64,000 bases of DNA from JAHWKV01 sp040905365 (GTDB lineage Bacteria; Actinomycetota; CADDZG01; JAHWKV01), in NCBI GenBank assembly GCA_040905365.1, contig JBBDRQ010000077.1, positions 11,575-75,574 of the forward strand, written 5' to 3'. Both the position numbers and the translations under genes were made by a program. The notes under the pieces were generated by a model. The model was not told where the DNA came from, made no database searches, and saw nothing but the letters and a program-made list of their open reading frames with translations. This document shows, piece by piece, positions 9,293-17,209 of this stretch (positions are counted from its first letter, which is position 1; each line of letters starts with the position of its first letter).

Positions 9293-10455
9293 GCGCTCCT
9301 CCCGGCAAACTTGGGCGCAATGGAGCGCAGGCGCTCCACGGTCTGCTTCAGCGCCTCCACCGCCGCGGGTACATCCTGTTCCGTGCTGTTGCGGCCCAGA
9401 GAGAAGCGCAAAGATCCGTGCGCACGCTCCGGGGGAACGCCCATGGCCAGCAAAACGTGGGACGGATCCAGCGAACCCGAGGCGCAGGCCGATCCGCTGG
9501 AAGCCGCGACCCCTTTGGAGTCGAGCAGCAACAGCACCGACTCGCCCTCTACGCCCCGGATGCACAGGCTCGTAGTCCCCGGCACCCGTTCGGCGCCGCC
9601 GGCGTTGACATCGACATCGTCGATCGCCTCCAAAACGCCGCCCTGCAGCCGGTCCCGCAGCGACGCCAGCCGCTCGGCTTCGCTTGCCTGCTCCGCTGCC
9701 GCAATCTCGGCGGCGACACCGAAACCTACGATCCCCGCCACGTTGGGAGTACCGCTGCGAAGTCCTCGCTCCTGACCTCCGCCGTGCACAATAGGCTCCA
9801 CCGGAGTATTGCGTCTCATGTACAGGGCCCCCACGCCCTTGGGTCCGCCGAGCTTATGGGCCGAGAAAGCTGCCAGATCGACGCCCAGAGACGCTACGTT
9901 CACCGGAATCTTACCCAGCGCCTGGACGGCGTCGGTGTGCACCAGCGCCCGGCTGTTCTGCTTTACTATCTCGACCACGTCGCTCAGCGGCTGCACCACG
10001 CCCACCTCGTTGTTGGCCAGCATCACCGAGACCAGGCAGGTCTGCGCCGACAATGCTTTCTTCAGGGCATCGAGATCGACCACTCCATCCGCACCGACCG
10101 GCAGGAACGTCACCCGGTAGTCCCGGCTCTCCAGCGACTCGGCCGCGTGAAGTACCGCGTGATGCTCTACCGACGTGGTGATTATGTGGTTGCGCTTGGG
10201 GTCCGCTTTGGCCACCGCCCCCTTGATAGCCAGGTTGTCGGCCTCGGTTCCCCCGGCCGTGAACACGATCTCGGCCGGCTGGGCGCCGACCGCCTCTGCA
10301 ACCTTCTCCCGCGCCTCTTCCAAGCCCTTCTTGGCCTCCCGCCCGGCTGCATATACGCTGGAGGGGTTGCCGAAGTGCTCCTGCAGGTAGGGCAGCATCG
10401 CCTCCAGGGCCTCGTCCATCATGGGCGTCGTCGCTGCGTAATCAACGTAGATCAT
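9289..10455 (-). CDS. iscS: Cysteine desulfurase, IscS/NifS type
   Basis: This PLP enzyme removes sulphur from cysteine as an enzyme-bound persulfide for tRNA thiolation and Fe-S assembly. The protein starts MIYVDYAATTPM, and carries the PLP lysine in FSAHKLGGPKGVGALY and the mobile catalytic Cys in GSACASGSLDPSHVL. ATG 10455 is chosen because homologues start there; a 15-residue upstream extension would run into the terminator-like hairpin. It overlaps mnmA by 4 bp, so its likely main role is to feed MnmA. A second desulfurase (SufS) is encoded near 36.6 kb for Fe-S clusters. Confidence 0.94.
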   Translation of the reverse strand: MIYVDYAATTPMMDEALEAMLPYLQEHFGNPSSVYAAGREAKKGLEEAREKVAEAVGAQPAEIVFTAGGTEADNLAIKGAVAKADPKRNHIITTSVEHHAVLHAAESLESRDYRVTFLPVGADGVVDLDALKKALSAQTCLVSVMLANNEVGVVQPLSDVVEIVKQNSRALVHTDAVQALGKIPVNVASLGVDLAAFSAHKLGGPKGVGALYMRRNTPVEPIVHGGGQERGLRSGTPNVAGIVGFGVAAEIAAAEQASEAERLASLRDRLQGGVLEAIDDVDVNAGGAERVPGTTSLCIRGVEGESVLLLLDSKGVAASSGSACASGSLDPSHVLLAMGVPPERAHGSLRFSLGRNSTEQDVPAAVEALKQTVERLRSIAPKFAGRSA

Positions 10456-10469
10456 GGTCCAATGATAAA

Positions 10470-10494
10470 GGCCCGACCGAAAACCGGTCGGGCC
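10470..10494 (-). terminator. Rho-independent terminator after the USP gene
   Basis: GGCCCGACCG (10470-10479) and CGGTCGGGCC (10485-10494) form a perfect 10-bp stem with a 5-base loop. On the minus strand the stem is followed by a T-rich stretch (TTTATCATT). It lies 96 bp past the USP stop and only 15 bp before the iscS start, so it separates the CBS-USP unit from iscS-mnmA-ligA. Confidence 0.75.
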
Positions 10495-10590
10495 CACCAC
10501 CAGGCTAAAAGGTTCGTGAGACGCTCTAGTGCCGTGCCCTCCCGACCGCGATGCGCTCTACAACCACGGAAGGGGTAAACGACTCAGGTC

Positions 10591-11460
10591 TCAGGTTGCC
10601 GTCAAGCTCGAACGACTGACCAGCGCCGCAGGCGCCAGCCGCGCGACCTGGTCGCTCACGCTGCCCAGCGCCAGTCTTCCTGCGGGACCCAGGCCCCTGG
10701 AGCCCACCACGACCAAGTCAGCAGATTTGGCCAGTTCGACAATTAGGCGGGCGGGGTTCCCAATCGGGATATCTACAGTCACCGCGAACCCTGCATCGAC
10801 CAAAGGTTGAGCCGCGCGGTCGGCGGCCAGTACCGCCTGGCTGTGCAAATGGCTCACCACCTCGTCCGTCGCAATCCAATCGTCGTACTGAGTTGCGCTC
10901 AGCGGCACCAGGTCCGCGACCGATATGACCCGGACCTCAACTTTGGCCGGATCGGCCAACTCCAGAAGAGTCTTAACCGCCAGCTCGGCGTCGGGGGAGC
11001 CATCGGTAGCCAGCAGGACCTGGATCGTGTCCCCAACGCCGGCGAATTGGTGCACGATCAAAACCGACGACTCCGACCCGCGCAACACCCGCGTAGAGGT
11101 GCTGCCCAACAGAAGATTCCCTAGCCAGCTGGAGCTGCCGGCCCCCATAGCGGTCAGATCGTACGAGCCCGATTTGACCTTCTGGAGAATCTGCTCGGCG
11201 GGAACGCCGACGCCCAGGTGGTAGTCGGCCTCGAACCCCTCCTGCTCAAAGCGCTCTATCTCCTCGGCCACCACCTCCTCGGGCTGGGGCCTGGGCTTGA
11301 GATCCCCCTCGGGGTACCGCAATGGATAGCTGAACTCGACCGAGTCGCAAACGTTGACCGTAACCGCCGTCCTTGAGGCATCGGCGATACCTCTCAGTAG
11401 GAGGCCGGCATCCGCTGCCGGCGCGCCGCCGTTGGTAGCGTACAGAACACGCGTGGACAA
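10591..11460 (-). CDS. Universal stress protein, two tandem Usp domains
   Basis: This 289-residue protein has two Usp folds in tandem (about residues 3-140 and 150-285). The second ends with the nucleotide-binding signature VVVGSRGLGPAGRLALGSVS, and the first with a similar MGAGSSSWLGNLLLGSTS. Tandem-Usp proteins in mycobacteria are induced in hypoxia and bind ATP. The TTG at 11460 is supported by AAGGAGGT just upstream. It follows the CBS gene by 51 bp and is probably co-transcribed with it, divergently from the DevS-like kinase, which fits a dormancy-type regulon. The molecular function of such proteins is poorly defined. Confidence 0.92.
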   Translation of the reverse strand: MSTRVLYATNGGAPAADAGLLLRGIADASRTAVTVNVCDSVEFSYPLRYPEGDLKPRPQPEEVVAEEIERFEQEGFEADYHLGVGVPAEQILQKVKSGSYDLTAMGAGSSSWLGNLLLGSTSTRVLRGSESSVLIVHQFAGVGDTIQVLLATDGSPDAELAVKTLLELADPAKVEVRVISVADLVPLSATQYDDWIATDEVVSHLHSQAVLAADRAAQPLVDAGFAVTVDIPIGNPARLIVELAKSADLVVVGSRGLGPAGRLALGSVSDQVARLAPAALVSRSSLTAT

Positions 11461-11511
11461 GAGACCTCCTTCGCCGTCAACTGCTGGTGTTCTATCGCAG
11501 GTCCGGCCCGA

Positions 11512-11916
11512 TTACACGCGCTCCACCGGCAGATATGCAGAGACATCGTTACGCATCTCCCGGATTAGATCTCCAGCCGATATCATCCCTACCAGTTTGG
11601 CGCCCCGCGCGACGGGCAGGTACCGTGAATGCGATGCACCCATCGCCAACGCAGCCTGGCACGCGGTTACGTCCTCCTCGACGGTCACCGGGTTGCGCGT
11701 CATGATCAAACCTACCCGCGTATCCGCCGGATCCCGATCGTCCGCGACCGCCCGGACAATGTCGGATTCGGTCACGATACCCTCGATCCTCCCCAGTTGG
11801 TCGACCACGGGCAGGGAGCCCAAACCATGGAGCGCCATCTTGCGAGAGGCATCCCTCACTGAAAGCTGAGAACCTACGGTAACCAGGTATCGGCGAACCA
11901 GTTGGCCGGTCTGCAC
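11512..11916 (-). CDS. CBS-pair domain protein
   Basis: This 134-residue protein consists of two CBS motifs and little else (about residues 10-60 and 72-125; VVDQLGRIEGIVTESDIVRA and VARGAKLVGMISAGDLIREM). Stand-alone CBS pairs bind adenosyl nucleotides and act as energy sensors. Similar proteins (hypoxic response protein 1) are strongly induced members of the mycobacterial DosR regulon. GTG 11916 follows a GAGGAGGG Shine-Dalgarno site. It is the first gene of a CBS-USP unit whose upstream region holds DevR-like inverted half-sites. Confidence 0.9.
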   Translation of the reverse strand: MQTGQLVRRYLVTVGSQLSVRDASRKMALHGLGSLPVVDQLGRIEGIVTESDIVRAVADDRDPADTRVGLIMTRNPVTVEEDVTACQAALAMGASHSRYLPVARGAKLVGMISAGDLIREMRNDVSAYLPVERV

Positions 11917-11927
11917 TGAGCCCTCCT

Positions 11928-12014
11928 CGGTCGGCTGCAGGTCCTAGCCTCCCTCAGGGCACACCGACCCGCTAGGGCTGAAGGTCCCGCTTCACCCGGG
12001 ACCTGCACCGACCG
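11928..12014. promoter_or_regulatory. Divergent control region with DevR-like inverted half-sites
   Basis: The sequence at 11928-11944 (CGGTCGGCTGCAGGTCC) is a near-perfect inverted copy of 11998-12014 (GGGACCTGCACCGACCG). A further perfect pair, AGGTCCCG (11982-11989) and CGGGACCT (11997-12004), sits inside. GGGAC/GTCCC half-sites resemble the mycobacterial DevR box. The region separates the CBS gene (minus) from the DevS-like gene (plus), and a TACAAT -10 element lies at 12041-12046 without a clear -35, as expected for an activated promoter. DevR binding is an inference. Confidence 0.55.
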
Positions 12015-12070
12015 CCTAACCTTCGCTTGAAGCTCTGGGATACAATCCATCTTGGTTAAGTCTGGTCGAA

Positions 12071-13714
12071 ATGTCGGTATCCATGAAATCCACATCATCA
12101 AAAGTTCACAGCAAACTGCTCGAAGCCATCCTGGCCCTGGAGTCGGAGCATTCACCCCAAATAGTCCTGCAGCGCGTCGTCGAGTTTGCCGCGGAGTTGA
12201 CCTCGGCCCAGTACGGAGCCCTAGGTATTATCGGCGCCGGCGGCGGGATTCAGGAGTTCCTCACCACGGGGATCACCCAGGCCGAACGTGACGCCATAGG
12301 CCCGCTCCCCAAGGGCCTCGGCCTGCTGGGTGCGCTGATCGAGGATCCCCGTCCTCTGCGCCTGAGCTCGATATCGCACGACCCCCGCTCGGTGGGCTTT
12401 CCCCCCAACCACCCTCCGATGGAATCTTTTCTCGGCGCACCGGTGCTTGCCGACGGGGTGGCCCTGGGCAACATCTACCTGACCAACAAACAAGGATCCG
12501 ATGAATTCACCCTGGTCGACGAGGAGATTCTTCGGGCCCTGGCCAAACAGGCCGGCGCCGCGGTCGAAAATGCCCGGCTCATAGAATCGGCACGAGAGCG
12601 CCAGCGACTGCTGGAAGAGTTGCGGGAAATCTCGGTCGCGGCTTTGCGCGAGACCAGCTCCGCCGACATTCTCGAAATAGTAGCCGCAAGCGCCAAGAAG
12701 CTCATCGAGTGCGACGGCGTTTCGGTCACGGTCCCTGGCGAACAAAGCGGAACGCTCATCGTCGCCGCCACCAAAGGACACGGGGAAGCCGATCGAAAGG
12801 GCTGCGTGCTTCCCATGGATAATTCTCTGTTCGATCAGGTCGTAACCTCCGGCCGGTCGGCACTCATCGAGGACCTCGACAACGACCCTCGGGGATTCAA
12901 GCCCTTGGTCCAGGCACCGGAGGCTGTCTCCGTCATAGTCGCCCCACTCTCGGCCCGAGATCAGGTGTTTGGAACTCTGGCGGCCTGGAACCTCAGAGGC
13001 AGTCCCGCACTCAACCCAAACGACCTGAGCGTGCTCGAGAACCTCGGCACCCAAGGGGCCTTGGGACTGCAGTACTCCCGCTCCCAGGAGCGGCTCAGGA
13101 CCCATGCGGTCCTGGAAGACCGGGAACGCATCGCTCGCGAGCTGCACGACGGGGTCATTCAGGCGCTGTTCGCCGTGGGGATGAGCCTCGAGGCCACCAC
13201 CGCGCTGATCGATGACTCCCGGGCGAAAGATCGCGTCTCCTCGGCGGTGAACGAGTTAGATCAGGTAATTCGGGAACTGCGCAGTTACATTTTTGGGCTT
13301 CACACCGAGCTGGGAGGTGCGTCGATTGCCGAAGCCCTATCCACACTGGCGTCGGAGTTCGAGCGCAACACCGGTGTGGTTACCGTCGCCGACATTGACC
13401 CCGCCGCGCCGAGGATGCTAACCGGCCGCTCGGAACAGGTGGTTCAACTGGCCAGGGAGGCGCTTTCCAACGTGCGCCGGCACGCGCGGGCCTCGACGTG
13501 CCGGATCAGCCTTTTTTCCGACGGGGCCGACTTAGTCTTGGAGATCGACGACGACGGTCGGGGATTCGACCTTTCGGTCGCCTCCTCGGGGCTCGGAATC
13601 AGAAACATGGAGCAGCGCGCAGCGAAAGTCGGCGGCGAGGTAGAGATCAATGCCGTGCCGGGCGGGGGTACCCTGGTACGGGTGCGCCTGGGCAACGCCG
13701 CGGCTTCCGGCTAG
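12071..13714 (+). CDS. devS: DevS/DosS-like GAF sensor histidine kinase
   Basis: This is a cytosolic sensor kinase with two GAF domains (about residues 28-185 and 200-335), a HisKA_3 dimerisation domain with phospho-His359 in RELHDGVIQ, and a C-terminal HATPase (EIDDDGRGFDLS, SGLGIRNM). In GAF-A the segment FPPNHPPMESFLGAPV matches the haem pocket of mycobacterial DevS: His114 corresponds to haem-ligand His149, and Tyr136, exactly 22 residues on, corresponds to distal Tyr171. It therefore probably binds haem and senses O2, NO, CO or redox state. A DevR-like regulator is encoded 2 kb downstream. Start ATG 12071 lacks a strong Shine-Dalgarno site; ATG 12083 is an alternative. Confidence 0.9.
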   Translation: MSVSMKSTSSKVHSKLLEAILALESEHSPQIVLQRVVEFAAELTSAQYGALGIIGAGGGIQEFLTTGITQAERDAIGPLPKGLGLLGALIEDPRPLRLSSISHDPRSVGFPPNHPPMESFLGAPVLADGVALGNIYLTNKQGSDEFTLVDEEILRALAKQAGAAVENARLIESARERQRLLEELREISVAALRETSSADILEIVAASAKKLIECDGVSVTVPGEQSGTLIVAATKGHGEADRKGCVLPMDNSLFDQVVTSGRSALIEDLDNDPRGFKPLVQAPEAVSVIVAPLSARDQVFGTLAAWNLRGSPALNPNDLSVLENLGTQGALGLQYSRSQERLRTHAVLEDRERIARELHDGVIQALFAVGMSLEATTALIDDSRAKDRVSSAVNELDQVIRELRSYIFGLHTELGGASIAEALSTLASEFERNTGVVTVADIDPAAPRMLTGRSEQVVQLAREALSNVRRHARASTCRISLFSDGADLVLEIDDDGRGFDLSVASSGLGIRNMEQRAAKVGGEVEINAVPGGGTLVRVRLGNAAASG

Positions 13715-13744
13715 CCGTCAGCCGCTCACCGGCGATACGCAGCG

Positions 13745-14188
13745 CTAATCGCGCGCAACCGATGTCAGCGTATTCACGAGGTTGTCCAAGAACCGGGCCA
13801 CGGCAACCTCCATGACCATTTGAAACTCACGGTTGTTCACCAGGGAGCGGGCCCACTTGCGTGATGTCGAACTGCGGATGGACAGGTGGCACAGCGACGG
13901 ACTGAGCTTGCTCAAGATGATATCGGCTTCCATGGCCGTCAGAGAGTTGCGTTGCGAACAACAGGTGGTAGATACGATTACGCGGGTACCGTCGACCAGT
14001 GGCATTCGGTATTCGAAGACAATTTCGCCAGCGGATTTCTCGTTGGTCAAGCCCATTTGGCACAGCGTGCGCCAGCCCTGTCTCTCTGCGGCACTGATGA
14101 GCTCTTCACAGACACCGAGCGACTCGATCAAGGCGGGTCCCGCAACCTCGAAGGGAAGCTCCACCGGCACGAAGCAGTAGGTGAGCAT
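13745..14188 (-). CDS. Hypothetical protein, unrecognised family
   Basis: This 147-residue protein has a hydrophobic first strand (MLTYCFVPVELPF), a helix, a Cys-rich middle (SVCEEL, LCQMGL, TTCCSQR), and an Ala/Val-rich C-terminal helix. There is no signal peptide or membrane segment. The strand-helix layout could suit an SRPBCC-type ligand-binding fold, but this is weak. It is antisense to its neighbours, between the DevS kinase and the FAD oxidoreductase, and shares a 136-bp divergent upstream region with the latter that contains AAGGACC and TTTGGTCC motifs. Confidence 0.6.
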   Translation of the reverse strand: MLTYCFVPVELPFEVAGPALIESLGVCEELISAAERQGWRTLCQMGLTNEKSAGEIVFEYRMPLVDGTRVIVSTTCCSQRNSLTAMEADIILSKLSPSLCHLSIRSSTSRKWARSLVNNREFQMVMEVAVARFLDNLVNTLTSVARD

Positions 14189-14324
14189 ATACGTAGTCTC
14201 GGCCCCGCCACCGCTAAAGGTAAGTGACCAAGGACCCCGTTAACTCAGGACCTTCGCGCCCCTGCTGCGCCGCCCATCCCGTTTACACTTTCTTTGGTCC
14301 TGCGGCAAAGATGGGAGTTAACTA

Positions 14325-15458
14325 ATGGCAGGTTCGGTAGCGGTTGTCGGAAGTGGAATCATCGGCACCACGACGGCATGGAAGCTTCAGATGCACGGCG
14401 CACAGACAACGCTCATCGGCGAGCCGCTGGGAGCCTCCTTTGCCTCGTTTGCCTCGCTTACCGCATTCGACGAGCCCCTGACCGAGGTCTACTCGCTCAA
14501 ATGCCTGGGTATGAGCTACTGGCGAAGGTGGGACCGGGAGTTCGACAACAAGCTCGGTCTGTCGTGGGATGGAGAGATCCGGTGGGCAGAAACCCCCGAA
14601 TCGGCCCAGGCGCTGTCCAACAAGATCGCGCAGGCAGTTCGCCGTGGATACTCGGTACGCTCAATGTCTACCGAGGAGCTCTCGGAACGACTTCCGAACA
14701 GCCGCCCGGGTCAGGTGCTGGAAGCCTCCTTGGCACCCGACGACGGACAGGCCGATCCGGCTAAGTCCATTGCTCAGCTGCGCAAGGCTTTTCAAGATGC
14801 CGGAGGGCGAATCGTTCCCGGCCTCGCCAAACTGCAGTGCCTTGAACAAGGCGTCCTGGTCAAAATTGGCGACGAAGAGCTGGAGGTGGAAACCGTCGTC
14901 GTGGCAGGCGGCGCCAGCACTGCCACCATCTTGAAGAGCGCGGGCACGGAACTACCCATGGACCCCAGTCCCGGTCTGCTGGTCACTACCGAACCCGCAG
15001 AGCCGGTTTTAACCGGGACGGTCTACGTATCTCCGGTCACTTGGCCCGCCATTCACCTGCGTCAGCTCCCGGATGGGCGGGTACTGATCGGAGAGCGGTC
15101 CCAGGACTACGCAGCTACGAGACCGACGATTAATCACGCCCGCGAGCTTCTGCGCCAAGCACAACGGTCTTTCCCGGCTCTGGGCAGCGCTCAAATCGAA
15201 GACTACACGGTGGAGTGGAGGCCGATGCCCAGGGACGGGATGCCGGTCATCGGTCGACTGCCGGGCGTACCTTCAATTTATGTAGCCACCGGCCACTCGG
15301 GCGTAACGCTGGCCCCCGCCATAGCGGCGCTGGTCGCCTACGAGATCGTCGACGACCTCCCGGCGATACAGCTGGAGTCCTTTCGGCCAAGTCGGTTCGC
15401 CGATCAGCGCACCTACCTGGCCCGCGAGGTTGAGTCCGCTTTCAACGGTGAAGGGTGA
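14325..15458 (+). CDS. FAD-dependent oxidoreductase, DAO/DadA family
   Basis: This 377-residue flavoprotein belongs to the D-amino-acid oxidase/dehydrogenase superfamily. The N-terminal dinucleotide fold shows VVGSGIIGTTTAWKL. Near the C terminus are the substrate-domain arginine region (EWRPMPRDGMPVIGRLP) and the FAD-closing motif YVATGHSGVTLAPA. Family members oxidise D- or secondary amines and pass electrons to oxygen or the respiratory chain; the substrate cannot be told here. No partner subunits adjoin it. It sits between the two halves of the DevS/DevR pair. Its ATG lies 8 bases behind a GGGAG site. Confidence 0.88.
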   Translation: MAGSVAVVGSGIIGTTTAWKLQMHGAQTTLIGEPLGASFASFASLTAFDEPLTEVYSLKCLGMSYWRRWDREFDNKLGLSWDGEIRWAETPESAQALSNKIAQAVRRGYSVRSMSTEELSERLPNSRPGQVLEASLAPDDGQADPAKSIAQLRKAFQDAGGRIVPGLAKLQCLEQGVLVKIGDEELEVETVVVAGGASTATILKSAGTELPMDPSPGLLVTTEPAEPVLTGTVYVSPVTWPAIHLRQLPDGRVLIGERSQDYAATRPTINHARELLRQAQRSFPALGSAQIEDYTVEWRPMPRDGMPVIGRLPGVPSIYVATGHSGVTLAPAIAALVAYEIVDDLPAIQLESFRPSRFADQRTYLAREVESAFNGEG

Positions 15459-15548
15459 CCTAGGAATCTGGTTCGCCTCCCTCTCGATCTCGGTGCTGCT
15501 GGCATTCGACCGGGCCTCTGTGCCTATTCCGGTCTGCTAACGTTGGGA

Positions 15549-15564
15549 GTGCGAGTAGTCGCAC
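15549..15564. promoter_or_regulatory. Short inverted repeat upstream of devR
   Basis: GTGCGA and TCGCAC flank a GTAG loop (15549-15564) in the 221-bp gap between the oxidoreductase and the DevR-like gene. It may be a regulator site or the end of the upstream transcript; no T-run follows. A second small inverted repeat (CGCCGGA/CCGGCG) occurs near 15611-15626. Confidence 0.35.
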
Positions 15565-15679
15565 CCGGCAGGATAGTTACCCGCCGGGCGGCGCACATAA
15601 CCGGTTCGTCGCCGGATTCCGGCGGACGCTGCTCGCTCATGCTCGTCATCGGGGTGAGGATACAGCGAGGAGAACAGGG

Positions 15680-16339
15680 TTGGCCTACGTGCAGATCCGG
15701 GTGATGTTGGTCGACGACCACGAGGTGGTGCGCCGCGGACTTAAGCAACTACTGGATGTCGAGGAAGACCTCAGCGTCGTAGCGGAGGCGGGCACCGTCC
15801 GCGAGGCGGTATCAGAGGCAAATCTTGCGCGCCCCGACGTGATCGTCATGGACGTGAGACTCTCCGGGGGAAGCGGAATCGAAGCCACCCGCGAAATCCG
15901 CAGCGCTACTCCCGAAACCAAGGTGCTAATGCTGACCTCGTTCGCAGATGACGAAGCGGTGATGGCCTCCATCCTCGCCGGAGCCTCCGGCTATGTGCTC
16001 AAACAGATCCAAGGCGAGGCTTTGGTGAATGCGATACGGGCCGTGGGTAGGGGTGAGAGCCTGCTCGACTCACAGGTGACCAAGCCCATTCTCGAGCGCC
16101 TACGCAAGGGCAAGCACCTGTTCGGCGACGAGAAGCTGCAGCGGCTGTCGGGGCAGGAGGAGCGCATCCTGGGCCTGCTTGCCGAAGGCAACACCAACCG
16201 GGAGATAGGCGAGGAACTGAGCCTCTCGGAAAAGACCATCAAAAACTACGTGTCGAGCATCCTGGCCAAACTCGAGGTTGCCCGCCGCGCGGAGGCGGCC
16301 GCCTACTTTGTACGCCGCACCACGACGCCCGGCGCCTAA
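15680..16339 (+). CDS. devR: DevR/DosR-like NarL-family response regulator
   Basis: This regulator has an N-terminal receiver domain (VDDHEVVRRGL, phospho-Asp58 in VIVMDVRL, Lys in GYVLKQI) and a C-terminal LuxR-type helix-turn-helix with NREIGEELSLSEKTIKNYVSSILAKLEV. Resemblance to mycobacterial DevR runs along the whole length, including the ILAGASGYV stretch and the KNYVS recognition helix. It is the likely partner of the DevS-like kinase. TTG 15680 is supported by GAGGAGA upstream. The two genes are separated by an inverted orphan and an oxidoreductase rather than forming one operon. Confidence 0.92.
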   Translation: MAYVQIRVMLVDDHEVVRRGLKQLLDVEEDLSVVAEAGTVREAVSEANLARPDVIVMDVRLSGGSGIEATREIRSATPETKVLMLTSFADDEAVMASILAGASGYVLKQIQGEALVNAIRAVGRGESLLDSQVTKPILERLRKGKHLFGDEKLQRLSGQEERILGLLAEGNTNREIGEELSLSEKTIKNYVSSILAKLEVARRAEAAAYFVRRTTTPGA

Positions 16340-16417
16340 CCACGTACCGGTGCGACCGCGTCACCACAAGGATCGGGCTGGACCCAATTCGGCTCGCTGG
16401 TAGGCTGCAATGACTGT

Positions 16418-17209
16418 ATGCGGCAGCGGCAAAGGATGGAGAATTTGTCCGGCAACCCGGTTGACGACGAGGCGGTCAAGAAGCACTACGAAAATCTCGC
16501 CGACGACTACGACGAATTCCTTTACTGGTCGCCGGACTTCGTTGGAAAGCTCACGGACCGGATCGTCGAACTGCTAGAACTTGGGCCTCAGGACCGCTTG
16601 CTGGACCTGGGCGGCGGCACCGGCATGTACTCACTGGCCATCCTGGACCGGATCGGCCTGGAAAAGCCCATCACTCTGGTAGACCCCTTTCCCCGGATGT
16701 TGGACAAAGTGCCCGAGGACGCCCCGATCGAAACGGCGTGCGCCGGTGCCTTGGATTACTCCGAGCGCGCACCGCGCTTCACAAAGATCTTGATTAAAGA
16801 AGCGGTGCACCACGTGGAACGCAAGCGCGACCTGTTCGCCAATCTTTATAGGGCTTTGGAACCCGGTGGAAGGATCGTGCTGGTTCACGTTGATCCAACT
16901 GCGGTCGCCTACCCTCTGTACGAGGCGGCGCTGGACAACGCGCGCAACACCTTCGCCGACCCGGACGAGATGGTAGCGCTGCTTAAGGACGCGGGCTTCG
17001 AGGCTGAGAAATCCCAGCTCGTATATCACCATGAGGTGCCGACCGACCGCTATCACCGCATGGTCGAGACGGGTTACATGTCGATAATCAGCAACCTAGA
17101 CGACCGGCAGCGCGAAGCGGGGCTGGCGCAGATGCGCGAGCGTCATGCCGGAATGGGCAAGCTCAGGTTTCCGGAAACCTTCAGCTACGTGCTGGGCGTC
17201 AAGCTCTAG
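16418..17209 (+). CDS. Class I SAM-dependent methyltransferase
   Basis: This 263-residue protein is built around a Rossmann methyltransferase domain with motif I LLDLGGGTGMYS (about residues 69-80), an acidic motif II end (LVDPF) and LEPGGRIVLVHVDP as a later strand. The N terminus (HYENLADDYDEF) is typical of methyltransferases acting on small molecules. The substrate is unknown. Its stop codon is within the CTAG at 17206-17209, which also holds the stop of the convergent MBL gene. ATG 16418 is used; an in-frame ATG lies at 16436. Confidence 0.87.
   Translation: MRQRQRMENLSGNPVDDEAVKKHYENLADDYDEFLYWSPDFVGKLTDRIVELLELGPQDRLLDLGGGTGMYSLAILDRIGLEKPITLVDPFPRMLDKVPEDAPIETACAGALDYSERAPRFTKILIKEAVHHVERKRDLFANLYRALEPGGRIVLVHVDPTAVAYPLYEAALDNARNTFADPDEMVALLKDAGFEAEKSQLVYHHEVPTDRYHRMVETGYMSIISNLDDRQREAGLAQMRERHAGMGKLRFPETFSYVLGVKL

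Noticed and set aside
8228..9565. 91-residue N-terminal extension of MnmA
   Set aside because: It overlaps iscS over 270 bp, has shadow-frame composition, and the ATG at 9292 forms a standard ATGA overlap with the iscS stop.
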